From Domibacillus indicus (GTDB lineage: Bacteria; Bacillota; Bacilli; Bacillales; Domibacillaceae), in contig NZ_LAJB01000001.1 of the NCBI RefSeq assembly GCF_000970685.1, positions 1 through 46,353 on the forward strand: a stretch of 46,353 nt of DNA, written 5' to 3'. Shown one piece after another: positions 12,314-22,775 of the stretch. Position 1 is the first letter of the stretch; each line of letters starts with the position of its first letter. A model generated the notes under the pieces. That model was not told the origin of the DNA. It was given only the letters and a program-made list of their open reading frames with translations, and searched no databases. The translations under genes were made by a program, and so were the position numbers.

Positions 12314-13183
12314 ATGAAATTAATGATTAAAGCACCAGCGAAAATTAATTTAACGCTGGATGTCCTGCATAAACGGCCGGATGGCTACCACGAAGTAGAA
12401 ATGATTATGACAACGGTTGATTTGGCGGATCGGCTGGAGTTAGAAAGCTTAAACAAAAACGAAATTCGGATTATTTCACATAATCGGTTCGTGCCCGATG
12501 ACAGCCGCAACCTTGCTTACCAGGCAGCAAGACTGCTAAAAGAACGATACGGTATTAAAAAAGGGGTATCAATCCAAATTGATAAAGTCATACCGGTTGC
12601 AGCCGGGCTGGCGGGTGGAAGCAGTGATGCAGCCGCCGCGTTAAAAGGGCTGAATCAGCTCTGGAATCTTGGGCTGTCACTTGATGAATTGGCGGAAATT
12701 GGAGCTGAAATCGGCTCGGATGTATCCTTTTGTGTGTATGGCGGCACAGCGCTGGCAACTGGACGGGGAGAGAAGATTGAGCATTTGCCGGCGCCGCCGA
12801 ACTGCTGGGTTGTTCTCGCAAAGCCGACGATTGGCGTTTCCACTGGTGAAGTATATAAAAGCTTAAAGCTTGATCGCATGAAGCATCCGAATACAAAAGC
12901 CATGATTGAAGCCATTAAAGAAAACGATTATGATAAAATGTGCCGTAACATGGGAAACGTATTGGAATCGGTCACTTTACAGGCGCATCCAGAAGTCGCG
13001 CTTATTAAAGAGCAAATGAAGCGTTTCGGAGCAGATGCGGTGCTGATGAGCGGAAGCGGCCCGACAGTTTTTGGCTTGATCCGTCACGATTCTCGAATGC
13101 ACCGCGTGTATAACTGCCTTCGTGGCTTTTGTGATCAGGTATATGCAGTTCGTATGCTCGGAGATGGAGACTTGGTTGATTAA
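12314..13183 (+). CDS. ispE: 4-diphosphocytidyl-2-C-methyl-D-erythritol kinase
   Basis: 289-residue GHMP kinase of the non-mevalonate isoprenoid pathway. [22 protein letters not shown] is the conserved N-terminus (shortened motif AKINLTLDV). [17 protein letters not shown] is the ATP-binding glycine loop and [11 protein letters not shown] the C-terminal motif. ATG 12314 follows GTAGGTGG. It lies between veg and purR. Confidence 0.96.
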   Translation: MKLMIKAPAKINLTLDVLHKRPDGYHEVEMIMTTVDLADRLELESLNKNEIRIISHNRFVPDDSRNLAYQAARLLKERYGIKKGVSIQIDKVIPVAAGLAGGSSDAAAALKGLNQLWNLGLSLDELAEIGAEIGSDVSFCVYGGTALATGRGEKIEHLPAPPNCWVVLAKPTIGVSTGEVYKSLKLDRMKHPNTKAMIEAIKENDYDKMCRNMGNVLESVTLQAHPEVALIKEQMKRFGADAVLMSGSGPTVFGLIRHDSRMHRVYNCLRGFCDQVYAVRMLGDGDLVD

Positions 13184-13204
13184 AACCGTATATTAAGATA
13201 TATT
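13176..13204 (+). promoter_or_regulatory. Sigma-A promoter of purR
   Basis: -35 TTGATT (13176-13181, overlapping the ispE stop), 17 bp spacer, -10 TATATT (13199-13204). An imperfect inverted repeat AAAACCG/CGGTTTT (about 13182-13225) spans the -10; it might be a weak ispE terminator or operator. Confidence 0.6.
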
Positions 13205-13251
13205 ATAATTAAAATATTCGGTTTTACTCCCCGGGAGGTTTAAATAGAACG

Positions 13252-14097
13252 ATGAAGTTTCGTCGAAGTGAGCGTATTATTGACATGACTCATTATTTGC
13301 TGGAGCACCCGCACCAGCTTGTGTCATTGACCCTTTTTGCCAATCGGTTTGGTTCCGCCAAGTCCTCGATCAGTGAAGATTTGGCTATTATTAAAGAAAC
13401 GTTTGAGAAGCGGGGCATTGGTACCCTGCAAACGGTTCCGGGCGCGGCAGGCGGCGTGAAATTTTATGCCCGTGTAGATAAGGAAAGCGCAAAGTCATTT
13501 ATTATGGATTTGTGCCGGCAGATTGAAAATCCGGAACGCCTTTTGCCCGGCGGCTACCTGTATATTATGGATTTGCTCGGGAATCCCGCTATCATGAATA
13601 AAATCGGCAAGCTTCTAGCTTCCGCGTATGCAGATAAAAAAATTGATGCAGTTATGACAGTCGCGACTAAAGGGATTCCTATTGCTCATGCGATTGCGGC
13701 GCATTTAAATGTGCCGGTTGTTGTCGTGCGCCGTGACAGCAAAGTAACCGAGGGGCCGACCGTCAGCATTAATTATGTATCTGGCTCAACAAAGCGCATT
13801 CAAGCAATGGTGCTTTCTAAGCGCAGCTTAAAAGAAGGTTCAAAAGTGCTTTTGGTCGACGACTTTATGAAAGGCGGCGGCACCATCAATGGAATGATCA
13901 GCCTGCTTGCGGAGTTTAACGCTTCGGTAGCAGGTATTGCCGTTTTGGTGGAAGCAGAGTATCCCGACTGTTTGATTGACGATTACATTTCACTCATCAA
14001 ACTGCAGGATGTAAATGAAAAGACTGCTGCTATTTCCGTAGTAGAAGGCAACTACTTTGAAAAAAACAATGAATTTTTACAGGGGGAATTAGAATGA
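13252..14097 (+). CDS. purR: Purine operon repressor PurR
   Basis: 281-residue repressor with an N-terminal winged helix ([17 protein letters not shown], then [10 protein letters not shown]) and a C-terminal phosphoribosyltransferase-like domain. The PRPP-binding loop is [17 protein letters not shown] relieves DNA binding, linking purine gene expression to PRPP level. CGGGAGG precedes ATG 13252. Its last codon overlaps ridA by 4 bases, the usual purR-yabJ pairing. Confidence 0.97.
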   Translation: MKFRRSERIIDMTHYLLEHPHQLVSLTLFANRFGSAKSSISEDLAIIKETFEKRGIGTLQTVPGAAGGVKFYARVDKESAKSFIMDLCRQIENPERLLPGGYLYIMDLLGNPAIMNKIGKLLASAYADKKIDAVMTVATKGIPIAHAIAAHLNVPVVVVRRDSKVTEGPTVSINYVSGSTKRIQAMVLSKRSLKEGSKVLLVDDFMKGGGTINGMISLLAEFNASVAGIAVLVEAEYPDCLIDDYISLIKLQDVNEKTAAISVVEGNYFEKNNEFLQGELE

Positions 14098-14471
14098 AAA
14101 TTGTAGACACAAAAAAAGCTCCGGCTGCTATTGGACCATACGTACAGGGAGTGGTAGTAAACAACTTGTTTTACAGCTCGGGACAAATTCCGCTTACTCC
14201 TGAAGGAGGGCTTGTAGAGGGAACGATTGAAGAGCAGACACACCAGGTGTTTGCGAACTTAAAAGCGGTTCTTGAAGAAGCGGGGGCATCGCTTGAGACA
14301 GTGGTAAAAGCAACGGTGTTTTTGTCTGACATGAATGAATTTGTTCCATTCAATGAGGTTTACGGAGAATATTTCTCTGCTCATAAACCTGCCCGTTCTT
14401 GTGTGGAAGTAGCACGCCTTCCTAAAGACGTAAAAGTTGAAATTGAAGTTATTGCGCTTGTAAAAGCATAA
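14094..14471 (+). CDS. ridA: RidA family enamine/imine deaminase (YabJ)
   Basis: 125-residue YjgF/YER057c/UK114 protein. [21 protein letters not shown], and [19 protein letters not shown] contain the conserved substrate Arg and Glu. RidA hydrolyses reactive 2-aminoacrylate and related enamines. It overlaps purR, and in B. subtilis yabJ is cotranscribed with it. Confidence 0.96.
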   Translation: MKIVDTKKAPAAIGPYVQGVVVNNLFYSSGQIPLTPEGGLVEGTIEEQTHQVFANLKAVLEEAGASLETVVKATVFLSDMNEFVPFNEVYGEYFSAHKPARSCVEVARLPKDVKVEIEVIALVKA

Positions 14472-14493
14472 GCCGGCTATATGCCGGTTTTTT
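14471..14493 (+). terminator. Terminator after ridA
   Basis: CCGGC (14473-14477) pairs with GCCGG (14483-14487) around TATAT, followed by T-run; starts at the ridA stop codon. Confidence 0.85.
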
Positions 14494-14516
14494 GTTTAAA
14501 TTTTTTTAGCCAAAAA

Positions 14517-14546
14517 AGAGGAAAAATTGCCACGATTATGGAATAA
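14517..14546 (+). promoter_or_regulatory. Sigma-H type promoter of spoVG
   Basis: -35 AGGAAAA (14519-14525) and -10 GAATAA (14541-14546), with 15 bases between. This fits the sigma-H pattern RNAGGAWWW-N11-12-RNNGAATWW. B. subtilis spoVG is a classic sigma-H gene. Confidence 0.75.
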
Positions 14547-14590
14547 GTAGTTTAAGCTTTTTAAAATAAGGGAAAAGGGGGTGAATATGC

Positions 14591-14884
14591 GTGGAAATAA
14601 CAGATATAAGATTGCGCCGTGTTCAAACAGAAGGCCGAATGAGAGCGATCGCGTCCATCACCTTTGATGGGGAATTTGTTATTCATGATATTCGTGTCAT
14701 TGATGGCAATAACGGCCTGTTTGTAGCAATGCCCAGCAAACGGACACCGGAAGGAGAATTCCGCGATATTGCGCACCCGATTAATTCTGGAACCCGCGGA
14801 AAGATTCAAGATGCGGTCCTTGAAGAATACCATCGAGTCTGCAAAATGGAGACGGAAGAACTGGTTGCGCTTGAAGAAGCATAA
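14591..14884 (+). CDS. spoVG: Septation/regulatory protein SpoVG
   Basis: 97-residue Spo[22 protein letters not shown] and [14 protein letters not shown] are hallmark segments. SpoVG binds nucleic acid and is required for spore cortex formation and asymmetric septation control in B. subtilis. The start is GTG 14591, following AAAAGGGGGTGA. It has its own terminator. Confidence 0.97.
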   Translation: MEITDIRLRRVQTEGRMRAIASITFDGEFVIHDIRVIDGNNGLFVAMPSKRTPEGEFRDIAHPINSGTRGKIQDAVLEEYHRVCKMETEELVALEEA

Positions 14885-14921
14885 TCATTTTTTATTTTCA
14901 AACAGCTTTCCGCTTTTCCAC

Positions 14922-14953
14922 AAGAGCCTGACTAATTACGAGGGCTCTTTTTT
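14922..14953 (+). terminator. Terminator after spoVG
   Basis: AAGAGCC (14922-14928) pairs with GGGCTCTT around a 13-base loop, followed by T-run. Confidence 0.82.
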
Positions 14954-14987
14954 GTGCTGTGAAAAATATGTCATTTTCCGGCCAGGA

Positions 14988-15016
14988 TTGAAATAAACCG
15001 GTATTTAAGATATATT
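14988..15016 (+). promoter_or_regulatory. Sigma-A promoter of glmU-prs
   Basis: -35 TTGAAA (14988-14993), 17 bp spacer, -10 TATATT (15011-15016). Confidence 0.7.
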
Positions 15017-15048
15017 CAATAATGGATAATCAGGTGAGGAGGCCTTTT

Positions 15049-16425
15049 ATGACGAACATTTATGCTGTCATTTTGGCTGCAGGACAGGGAACACGCATGA
15101 AATCAAAATTGTACAAGGTGCTGCACCCAGTCTGTGGAAAGCCAATGGTAGAACATGTTATTGATCAAATCTCAGGTTTACATACAAAACAAATTGTTAC
15201 AATCGTTGGCCATGGTGCGGAAAAAGTAAAAGCGCAGCTGGGAGACCGGTCCGCTTATGCCCTTCAGGAAGAGCAGCTCGGTACGGCGCATGCTGTTATC
15301 CAGGCCCGTGCGCTGCTTGAAGGAAAAGAAGGATGTACGCTTGTTGTATGTGGAGATACCCCGCTTATTCAGACGTCAACAATGGAATCGCTTGTGCGGC
15401 ACCATGAGAAAACCGGCGCTAAAGCAACGATTTTAACAGCCCATGCGGAAAATCCGGCTGGATATGGGCGGATTATTCGCGGAGCAGACGGGTCTGTTAC
15501 CCGTATTGTAGAGCACAAAGACGCGTCTGAACAAGAGCGTGCTGTAAAAGAAATTAACACAGGTACGTATTGCTTCGACAATAAGGCTTTATTTGACGCT
15601 CTTAAACATGTTTCAAATGAAAATGTGCAGGGTGAGTATTACTTGCCTGATGTTATTGAAATTTTAAAAGAAGCTGGCGAAATGGTTTCCGCGTATCAAA
15701 CGGAGAGCTTTGAGGAAACACTTGGTGTTAACGACCGTGTTGCATTAAGTGAAGCTGAACGTTTAATGCGGGCTCGAATCAATGAACAGCATATGCGGGC
15801 AGGTGTAACCATTATTGATCCGCAAAACACATATATTGGCCCTGATGTTGTAATTGGCTCAGATACAGTGATTCACCCTGGAACCGTGCTTTCTGGAAGC
15901 ACATCAATTGGTGAAGATTGTATTATTGGGCCAAACAGCGAGGTTCGTGAATGTGAAGTTGGAAATCGCACCGTGATCCGCCAGTCGGCTGCTTTTGACA
16001 GCCAAATTGGTTCAGATGTAAATATTGGGCCGTTTGCGCATATTCGTCCGCAGTCGTCGCTTGCTGATGACGTAAAAATCGGCAATTTTGTGGAAATAAA
16101 AAAAGCATCCTTCGGCAAGGGCAGCAAAGCATCCCATTTAAGCTATATTGGAGATGCAGAAGTTGGCAGCAGCGTCAATATCGGCTGTGGAACGATTACA
16201 GTTAACTACAATGGCAAAGACAAATTTTTGACCACCATTGAAGATGGAGCTTTTATCGGCTGCAATTCTAATCTGATTGCGCCTGTCACTGTCAAAAAAG
16301 GTGCCTATGTTGCTGCGGGGTCCACGATTACCGATGAAGTGCCGGAAGAGTCAATGGCTATTGCCCGTGCCCGCCAGGTCAATAAAGAGAATTACGTTCA
16401 AAAAATCTTGCCAAAAAATGAGTAA
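15049..16425 (+). CDS. glmU: Bifunctional UDP-N-acetylglucosamine pyrophosphorylase / glucosamine-1-phosphate acetyltransferase
   Basis: 458-residue two-domain enzyme making UDP-GlcNAc for peptidoglycan and teichoic acid. The N-terminal nucleotidyltransferase has [18 protein letters not shown] is the metal-binding site. From about residue 250 the protein has hexapeptide repeats of a left-handed beta helix (for example [13 protein letters not shown]), with the acetyltransferase active site. I chose ATG 15049, after GTGAGGAGG, over the upstream ATG 15022. prs follows after 21 bases. Confidence 0.96.
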   Translation: MTNIYAVILAAGQGTRMKSKLYKVLHPVCGKPMVEHVIDQISGLHTKQIVTIVGHGAEKVKAQLGDRSAYALQEEQLGTAHAVIQARALLEGKEGCTLVVCGDTPLIQTSTMESLVRHHEKTGAKATILTAHAENPAGYGRIIRGADGSVTRIVEHKDASEQERAVKEINTGTYCFDNKALFDALKHVSNENVQGEYYLPDVIEILKEAGEMVSAYQTESFEETLGVNDRVALSEAERLMRARINEQHMRAGVTIIDPQNTYIGPDVVIGSDTVIHPGTVLSGSTSIGEDCIIGPNSEVRECEVGNRTVIRQSAAFDSQIGSDVNIGPFAHIRPQSSLADDVKIGNFVEIKKASFGKGSKASHLSYIGDAEVGSSVNIGCGTITVNYNGKDKFLTTIEDGAFIGCNSNLIAPVTVKKGAYVAAGSTITDEVPEESMAIARARQVNKENYVQKILPKNE

Positions 16426-16446
16426 ATCAGGACAGTGGAGGTCATC

Positions 16447-17406
16447 ATGAGCAATCAGTATTTAGATCCAAATTTGAAAATCTTTTCGTTAAATTCCAAT
16501 CCGGCACTTGCTCAGGAAATCGCTGAGTTTATCGGTGTTGAACTTGGAAAATGTTCCGTTACCCGTTTCAGCGATGGAGAAGTACAAATCAACATTGAGG
16601 AAAGCATCCGCGGCTGTGATGTATATATCGTCCAATCCACAAGCGGCCCGGTTAATGAACATTTGATGGAATTGCTCATTATGATTGATGCCCTAAAACG
16701 TGCATCTGCAAAAACAATTAATGTTGTGCTTCCGTATTACGGTTATGCGCGCCAGGACCGGAAAGCCCGCGCCCGTGAGCCGATTACAGCAAAGCTTGTT
16801 GCAAACTTGCTTGAAACAGCAGGAACAACTCGTTTAATCACGCTTGATCTTCATGCGCCGCAAATTCAAGGCTTTTTTGATGTCCCGATTGATCATTTAA
16901 TGGGTGTGCCTATTTTAGGTCAATATTTTCAAGAAAAAGGCCTTAATAAAGAAGATGTCGTTATCGTATCACCGGATCATGGCGGCGTAACCCGGGCGCG
17001 CAAGCTTGCGGACCGCTTAAAAGCACCGATTGCCATTATTGATAAACGGCGTCCGCGTCCAAATGTATCAGAGGTTATGAACATTGTCGGGAATGTCGAA
17101 GGGAAAATCGCGATTTTGATCGATGATATTATCGATACAGCGGGAACGATTACGCTTGCCGCAAATGCAATTTCAGAAAGCGGCGCAAAAGAAGTATATG
17201 CATGCTGTACGCATCCGGTTTTATCCGGCCCTGCAATGGACCGCATTGAAAAATCGAACATTAAAGAATTGGTTGTAACCAATTCCATTGCACTTGCTCC
17301 TGAAAAGAAAATCGACAAAGTAGTGGAGCTGTCTGTAGCACCGCTTATTGGCGAAGCCATCATCCGTGTGCATGAGGATCAATCTGTCAGCACATTGTTT
17401 GATTAA
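16447..17406 (+). CDS. prs: Ribose-phosphate pyrophosphokinase (PRPP synthetase)
   Basis: 319-residue class I enzyme converting ribose-5-phosphate and ATP to PRPP for purine, pyrimidine, His and Trp synthesis. [12 protein letters not shown] is the flexible ATP loop, [12 protein letters not shown] the metal and ATP region and [13 protein letters not shown] the PRPP loop. ATG 16447 follows GTGGAGGT and gives [13 protein letters not shown]. Its product is the signal sensed by PurR, encoded 2.3 kb upstream. Confidence 0.97.
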   Translation: MSNQYLDPNLKIFSLNSNPALAQEIAEFIGVELGKCSVTRFSDGEVQINIEESIRGCDVYIVQSTSGPVNEHLMELLIMIDALKRASAKTINVVLPYYGYARQDRKARAREPITAKLVANLLETAGTTRLITLDLHAPQIQGFFDVPIDHLMGVPILGQYFQEKGLNKEDVVIVSPDHGGVTRARKLADRLKAPIAIIDKRRPRPNVSEVMNIVGNVEGKIAILIDDIIDTAGTITLAANAISESGAKEVYACCTHPVLSGPAMDRIEKSNIKELVVTNSIALAPEKKIDKVVELSVAPLIGEAIIRVHEDQSVSTLFD

Positions 17407-17411
17407 TCATT

Positions 17412-17622
17412 CTGTTGAAAGGAGAAGCTGCCTGTATCTTCTCCAGGTTACATTCAGCTCAGTCCGGGCTTGGATTGGCCGCCATGCCTGGTCCAGATAT
17501 AGAAGAGCCAGGATCCGCGGGACCCTGCGCCTGCCGTCCATGCAGGCTGGTTCAGCGTTCGCCCCACAGGAAAGCGGAACCGGCAGGACGCAGCCCCTGG
17601 CACTGCTTCTTGAAGGAAACAG
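17412..17622. repeat. GC-rich element with strong nested secondary structure between prs and ctc
   Basis: This stretch of the 479 bp prs-ctc gap is much richer in GC than its flanks. It contains GGAGAAG/CTTCTCC (17421/17438). It also contains a nested structure: 17501-17512 pairs with 17596-17610, 17525-17536 pairs with 17581-17593 (12 pairs, one bulged A), and 17557-17562 pairs with 17574-17580. Short terminal inverted repeats CTGTT/AACAG bound it. Overlapping open frames have no ribosome site or recognisable product. It may be a structured RNA or an interspersed repeat. Confidence 0.5.
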
Positions 17623-17706
17623 CATGTTTTTGGCTGATACAAAGAAAATAAATTTAGCCGCAAAAGAGAATATCTTCTTGACAGATTTATTTTTTAACAT
17701 TGAAAG

Positions 17707-17734
17707 ACTGACAACTTTTTTGTCAGTTTTTTTT
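17707..17734 (+). terminator. Terminator upstream of ctc
   Basis: ACTGACA (17707-17713) pairs with TGTCAGT (17721-17727), then T-run. It ends transcription from prs or from the structured element. Confidence 0.9.
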
Positions 17735-17800
17735 ATAGCCCTTTTTATTTTTAAACGGACAGGTGGTTTTTCAGGCAGCGGCTTTCTTTTTTGTCTTCAT

Positions 17801-17826
17801 GTTTATAAAAAAGCTTCCGTGGGAAT
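17801..17826 (+). promoter_or_regulatory. Sigma-B type promoter of ctc
   Basis: -35 GTTTAT (17801-17806), 14 bp spacer, -10 GGGAAT (17821-17826), fitting the sigma-B pattern GTTTAA-N12-15-GGGWAW. B. subtilis ctc is a founding sigma-B stress gene. Confidence 0.75.
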
Positions 17827-17885
17827 AAAAAAGTCATACACATAAAAAAGTGACCGATTTATAACAGGAAGGTGAAGATCAGTAT

Positions 17886-18518
17886 ATGAGTACATTACAA
17901 GCAAAAAAACGTGAAGGTTTTACAAGAGCAGCACTGACTCAAATTCGCACGGCAGGTGCATTCCCGGCAGTTGTCTATGGAAAAGGCGTTGAATCGAAGC
18001 CTGTAGCTGTGGAAGAAGCGGAATTTATTAAAGTAATCCGTGAAGTAGGACGCAACGGTTTAATTTCATTAAACGTAGATGGCAGCAAACATGATGTTAT
18101 TTTACAGGAATACCAGCAGGATCCTATTAAAGGCTTTATTGTACATGCGGACTTTTTGGCGGTTGACCGTTCATCTGAAATCACTTCGCAAGTCCGCGTA
18201 GATCTTGAGGGAGAAGCAGCAGGGGCAAAAGAGGGCGGCGTGATCCAGCAGCCATTGTTTGAATTAAATGTCACAGCAAAAGTATCTGAGTTTCCGGAAT
18301 CCATCTCAGTAGACGTGTCAGGGCTTAGTATCGGTGACTCTATTGCAGTAGGAGATATTCGATCCCAGCACAATTTCACTATTGAAAACGAAGACGCAGA
18401 AACCATTGTTTCTGTTCTTCCTCCGCAAAAAATAGAAGAAGAAAATGTTGAAGGCACGGATGCTCCAGATGAAGCAGGAGACGAAGCGCCGGCAGAAGAA
18501 AAAACAAACGAAAGCTGA
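17886..18518 (+). CDS. ctc: General stress protein Ctc, ribosomal protein bL25 family
   Basis: 210-residue L25/TL5/Ctc protein: an N-terminal 5S rRNA-binding L25 domain (about 1-92, AFPAVVYGKG) and a C-terminal TL5 beta domain, followed by an acidic Glu/Asp tail of some 25 residues. It associates with 5S rRNA on the ribosome under stress. AGGAAGGTGA precedes ATG 17886. The predicted sigma-B promoter lies 60 bases upstream. Confidence 0.95.
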   Translation: MSTLQAKKREGFTRAALTQIRTAGAFPAVVYGKGVESKPVAVEEAEFIKVIREVGRNGLISLNVDGSKHDVILQEYQQDPIKGFIVHADFLAVDRSSEITSQVRVDLEGEAAGAKEGGVIQQPLFELNVTAKVSEFPESISVDVSGLSIGDSIAVGDIRSQHNFTIENEDAETIVSVLPPQKIEEENVEGTDAPDEAGDEAPAEEKTNES

Positions 18519-18533
18519 ACCTCTGAATAACAG

Positions 18534-18561
18534 CAGGCAGAGTAATCTGCCTGTTTTTTTT
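18534..18561 (+). terminator. Terminator after ctc
   Basis: CAGGCAG (18534-18540) pairs with CTGCCTG (18547-18553), followed by a T-run. Confidence 0.92.
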
Positions 18562-18614
18562 GCATAGGGTCATGTATACTAAGGATAACTGTGAAAATTG
18601 AGGTGCAATAGCAG

Positions 18615-19175
18615 ATGAAATTAATCGTAGGCCTTGGCAACCCGGGTGCGAAATATGCAGGAACACGCCATAACATTGGCTTTGACGTTATTGATGAAGT
18701 GGCAAAGCAGCTTGATGCCGAATTGACGGAAGCCAAACATAAAGGCATATATGGCATCGCCCGAAAAGGGACGGAAAAAGTCATTTTATTAAAGCCGCTT
18801 ACATATATGAATTTATCAGGTGAAAGTATCGGTGAAGTCATGCGGTATTATAATATTGAAGCGGAGGATGTTGTTGTCGTATACGATGATCTTGATTTGC
18901 CGCAGGGAAAAATAAGGCTCCGCCAAAAAGGCAGTGCCGGCGGACATAATGGAATTAAGTCAGCCATTGCCCATTTAGGCACAGATCAATTTAAGCGTGT
19001 GAGAGTGGGAATAGGGCGTCCGGATGGCCCGGTAAAAACTGTCGATTATGTGCTTGGTAAATTCAGTGAGGAAGAACAAAAGGAAATGAGCGATGCTGTA
19101 GAGAAAAGTGCATCTGCTTGTATTCACGCAATTGAGCATTCGTTTATTGACGTGATGAATAAATACAATCAATAA
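18615..19175 (+). CDS. pth: Peptidyl-tRNA hydrolase
   Basis: 186-residue enzyme (SpoVC in B. subtilis) that recycles peptidyl-tRNA released from stalled ribosomes. MKLIVGLGNPGAKYAGTRHN carries the catalytic histidine in TRHNIGFDV; VYDDLDLPQGKIRLR and GGHNGIKS are conserved. TATACT at about 18571 may be its -10, without a clear -35. In B. subtilis fin (yabK) follows; here only 67 bases with a terminator separate it from mfd. Confidence 0.97.
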   Translation: MKLIVGLGNPGAKYAGTRHNIGFDVIDEVAKQLDAELTEAKHKGIYGIARKGTEKVILLKPLTYMNLSGESIGEVMRYYNIEAEDVVVVYDDLDLPQGKIRLRQKGSAGGHNGIKSAIAHLGTDQFKRVRVGIGRPDGPVKTVDYVLGKFSEEEQKEMSDAVEKSASACIHAIEHSFIDVMNKYNQ

Positions 19176-19186
19176 ATACAGAGCGT

Positions 19187-19220
19187 AAAAAGCTTTGGGC
19201 GTATGCCCCAAAGCGTTTTT
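19187..19220 (+). terminator. Terminator after pth
   Basis: AAAAAGCTTTGGGC (19187-19200) pairs with GCCCCAAAGCGTTTTT (19205-19220) with small mismatches. Confidence 0.85.
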
Positions 19221-19242
19221 CTGTTTGAGATAAGGGGGAACA

Positions 19243-22200
19243 ATGGGGATGAACCATTTACTTGATTTATTTTTAAAAAATGATGAGGCGGTATCCATCA
19301 TCAACGGGATGGAAGCCGGTATGAAGGAACAGCTGGCAGCCGGTTTATCCGGCTCACTGCGGGCTGTTTTTGCAGCGGCAGCTCATCGCAAACTTCAAAA
19401 GCCAGTTATGATTATTACATATAACATGCTGCAGGCACAGAAGCTGTATGACGATGTGGTTCAGTTTGTTCCGGAGGAAGAAGTTTATATCTATTCTGCA
19501 AATGAATTGATCGCCGCAGAAATCAGCGTTGCCAGCCCTGAATTGCGGGCCCAGCGGATTGATATGCTGAACCATCTCGTTTTCAAGGGCACAGGCGTTT
19601 ATATTGTGCCGGCAGCCGGCTTTAAAAAATTGCTTCCTCCTAAAGACGTATGGAAGCGACTTCAAAAAACATTTACAGCCGGGGAAGAAACAGACCTGGA
19701 GAAGTTAAAGCATGAACTTGTCGAAATGGGATATGAGCGGGCGGATATGGTTTACGCGCCCGGTGAATTCAGTATTCGCGGAGGAATTATTGACATTTAT
19801 CCGCTCACCTTTGAGCACCCGGTCCGTATTGAACTGTTTGATACTGAAATTGACTCTATTCGGACGTTCGCTCCGGATTCACAGCGGTCACTTCAAAATA
19901 TGGAGTCTGTTTTAATTGGCCCGGCGGCGGAAATGCCAGCTTCATCAGAAGATCTGGCTGCCCTGTCCGGCCGTCTTCAGGATGCACTCGATCATACAAT
20001 AAAGCAAATTGGCAGCCCAGAAGTAAAAAAGCAGCTGTCTGCTCATGTAGGATCGGATATCGAAAAGTTAAAACAGGGAATTCGCATTGATGAACTTGGC
20101 AAGTATACCTCACTTCTTTACAGCGAAACGATGCCGGTTACCACCTATTTGCCGGAAAGTGGAGTGGTCTTTTTTGATGAGATGAGCCGTATTAAGGAAA
20201 TAAGCGATTCGCTGGAAAAAGAAGAGGCAGAATGGTATACCGCTTTAATTGAAGAAGGCAAGGCCGTCCATGGGCTGACCCTTGCACATACCCTTCAGCA
20301 GGCTATTCGGGCAACGGTCCAGCCTTCGGTTTATTTATCCCTGTTTATGCGCCAGACGGCCGGTGGCAAGCCGGAAAACATTGTTAATTTTTCTGCGCGG
20401 CCGATGCAGAACTTCCACGGCCAAATGAATGTACTGGAAGGCGAAGTAGAGCGCTGGAAAAAGTCAGGAACCACTGTGCTGTTTTTAGGGGAAACGATGG
20501 AACGGGTTGAAAAAATAAAAGCAACCTTGAATGATTATGGAATAGAAATTACAGTGCTGAAGGATCAAAACGAAGTGATTGAAGGCATTGTTCAAACAGG
20601 CCCGGGTGCTTTAACAGCGGGTTTTGAATTTCCTATGCTGAAAATTGCAGTTGTGACAGAGCAGGAGCTGTTTAATAAAAGAGCACCCAAGAGCAAGCGG
20701 CGCCAGAAGCTTTCGAATGCCGAGCGGATTAAAAGCTATTCTGAATTAAAAGCGGGCGACTACGTTGTTCACGTTAATCACGGAATCGGAAAATATTTAG
20801 GAATTGAAACTCTTCAAATTAATGGCGTTCACAAGGATTATTTAAAAATTAAATACCAGGGCACAGATGAGCTTTTTGTGCCGGTTGAACAAATTGAACT
20901 CGTACAAAAATATGTTGGCTCGGAAGGAAAAGAGCCAAAAATCTATAAGCTCGGCGGAAGTGAATGGAAACGGGTCAAAAAGAAAGTAGAGTCTTCTGTA
21001 CAGGACATTGCAGATGATTTAATCAAGCTCTACGCTGAACGGGAAGCAGCGCGCGGCTACTCGTTTTCGCCGGATGGCGACATGCAGCGTGAGTTTGAAG
21101 GTGCGTTTCCATATGAGGAAACCGATGACCAGCTCCGCTCTATTCAAGAAATCAAACGTGATATGGAACGGGAACAGCCAATGGACCGTCTGCTTTGCGG
21201 CGATGTCGGCTACGGCAAAACAGAAGTGGCGATCCGGGCAGCATTTAAAGCAACAGCCGACGGCAAGCAGGTAGCGATTTTAGTTCCGACAACCATACTG
21301 GCTCAGCAGCATTATGAAACGCTGAAAGAACGTCTGCAGGACTTTCCTGTTAATGTTGGCCTGCTCAGCCGTTTCCGGACACGTAAACAGCAGACAGAAA
21401 CGCTAAAAGGCTTAAAAGCAGGAACAGTCGATATTGTCATTGGGACACACCGTCTGTTATCAAAGGATGTTCAGTATCAGGACCTCGGTCTTTTGATCGT
21501 CGATGAAGAGCAGCGGTTTGGCGTTACGCATAAAGAAAAAATTAAGCAGCTGAAAACGAATGTGGATGTTCTGACCCTGACGGCAACGCCGATTCCCCGG
21601 ACTCTTCATATGTCAATGCTCGGTGTCCGGGATTTATCAGTAATTGAAACGCCGCCGGAAAACCGTTTTCCGGTCCAGACGTATGTGGTGGAGCATAATC
21701 TGGGTCTTGTGCGTGAGGCAGCAGAACGGGAAATCGCCCGCGGCGGCCAAGTATTTTACTTATACAACCGGGTCGACGATATTGAAAGACGTGCCGAGGA
21801 AATTGCCATGCTGGTTCCAGATGCCCGGGTGGCGTATGCCCATGGGCAAATGACGGAAACAGAACTGGAAGCGGTCATTCTTGGCTTTTTAGAAGGAGAA
21901 TCAGATATACTGGTGACCACTACGATCATTGAAACAGGCGTTGATATTCCGAACGTAAATACGCTGATTGTTCATGATGCCGACCGAATGGGCTTGTCCC
22001 AGCTTTACCAAATTCGCGGACGTGTTGGACGTTCCAATCGCGTAGCTTATGCTTATTTTATGTACAGAAAAGATAAAGTGCTGTCTGAACCGGCAGAGAA
22101 GCGTCTGCAGGCAATTAAGGAATTTACCGAGCTCGGTTCAGGCTTTAAAATTGCCATGCGCGATTTATCAATCCGGGGGGCAGGCAACTTGCTCGGGTCC

Positions 22201-22770
22201 CAGCAGCACGGCTTTATCGATTCGGTTGGCTTTGATTTGTATTCACAGATGCTGAAAGAAGCAATTGAACAAAAGCAGGGAGGCAGCAAAGAAGAAAAAG
22301 CTCCTGCCTTTGAAGTTGATATTACGATTGACGCGTATATTCCGGATGCGTATATTCCAGATAGTGCTCAAAAAATTGATATGTATAAGCGGTTCCGTTC
22401 AGCGGATTCATTTAATGAAGTCGATGAGCTGAAAGAAGAAATGGTTGACCGCTTTGGGGATTATCCTGCTGAAGTGGCGGACTTGTTTAAAGTGGCTGAG
22501 ATGAAAATTCATGCAGCGAAAACAAAATTGGAATCCATTAAGCAGTCCAGGGACACAGTTACAATCCTTGTAAGCGAGGAAGGAACAAAAGAAATAGACG
22601 GCTCCAAAGTTTTTGCCATTTGCAATAAATTTGACCGTATGTGCGGCCTTGGAATGGAAGAGCAGCGCTTAAAAATAACAATCGATGTAAAAAAAGCACC
22701 TGAACAAGGATGGTTCAATGCAGCATTCGATTTGATCAAGCAGCTGGAGACAGCGAAAAAACAAGCATAA
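19243..22770 (+). CDS. mfd: Transcription-repair coupling factor Mfd
   Basis: 1175-residue SF2 translocase that removes stalled RNA polymerase and recruits UvrA. It has a UvrB-like N-terminal region, a CarD-like RNA polymerase interaction domain (from about residue 500, [17 protein letters not shown]), the translocase with Walker [10 protein letters not shown] near residue 652 and DEEQ in IVDEEQRFG, and a C-terminal TRCF domain. Length is normal. AAGGGGGA precedes ATG 19243. Confidence 0.97.
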   Translation: MGMNHLLDLFLKNDEAVSIINGMEAGMKEQLAAGLSGSLRAVFAAAAHRKLQKPVMIITYNMLQAQKLYDDVVQFVPEEEVYIYSANELIAAEISVASPELRAQRIDMLNHLVFKGTGVYIVPAAGFKKLLPPKDVWKRLQKTFTAGEETDLEKLKHELVEMGYERADMVYAPGEFSIRGGIIDIYPLTFEHPVRIELFDTEIDSIRTFAPDSQRSLQNMESVLIGPAAEMPASSEDLAALSGRLQDALDHTIKQIGSPEVKKQLSAHVGSDIEKLKQGIRIDELGKYTSLLYSETMPVTTYLPESGVVFFDEMSRIKEISDSLEKEEAEWYTALIEEGKAVHGLTLAHTLQQAIRATVQPSVYLSLFMRQTAGGKPENIVNFSARPMQNFHGQMNVLEGEVERWKKSGTTVLFLGETMERVEKIKATLNDYGIEITVLKDQNEVIEGIVQTGPGALTAGFEFPMLKIAVVTEQELFNKRAPKSKRRQKLSNAERIKSYSELKAGDYVVHVNHGIGKYLGIETLQINGVHKDYLKIKYQGTDELFVPVEQIELVQKYVGSEGKEPKIYKLGGSEWKRVKKKVESSVQDIADDLIKLYAEREAARGYSFSPDGDMQREFEGAFPYEETDDQLRSIQEIKRDMEREQPMDRLLCGDVGYGKTEVAIRAAFKATADGKQVAILVPTTILAQQHYETLKERLQDFPVNVGLLSRFRTRKQQTETLKGLKAGTVDIVIGTHRLLSKDVQYQDLGLLIVDEEQRFGVTHKEKIKQLKTNVDVLTLTATPIPRTLHMSMLGVRDLSVIETPPENRFPVQTYVVEHNLGLVREAAEREIARGGQVFYLYNRVDDIERRAEEIAMLVPDARVAYAHGQMTETELEAVILGFLEGESDILVTTTIIETGVDIPNVNTLIVHDADRMGLSQLYQIRGRVGRSNRVAYAYFMYRKDKVLSEPAEKRLQAIKEFTELGSGFKIAMRDLSIRGAGNLLGSQQHGFIDSVGFDLYSQMLKEAIEQKQGGSKEEKAPAFEVDITIDAYIPDAYIPDSAQKIDMYKRFRSADSFNEVDELKEEMVDRFGDYPAEVADLFKVAEMKIHAAKTKLESIKQSRDTVTILVSEEGTKEIDGSKVFAICNKFDRMCGLGMEEQRLKITIDVKKAPEQGWFNAAFDLIKQLETAKKQA

Positions 22771-22775
22771 GTTTA

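Noticed and set aside
17415-17651. 78-codon open frame, and overlapping frames on both strands, in the prs-ctc gap
   Set aside because: No convincing ribosome site or family features; Arg/Pro/Cys-rich translation is what GC-rich structured sequence gives.
17975-18841. 288-codon minus-strand frame over ctc and pth
   Set aside because: Low-complexity Ser/Thr-rich antisense of two genes, crossing a terminator.
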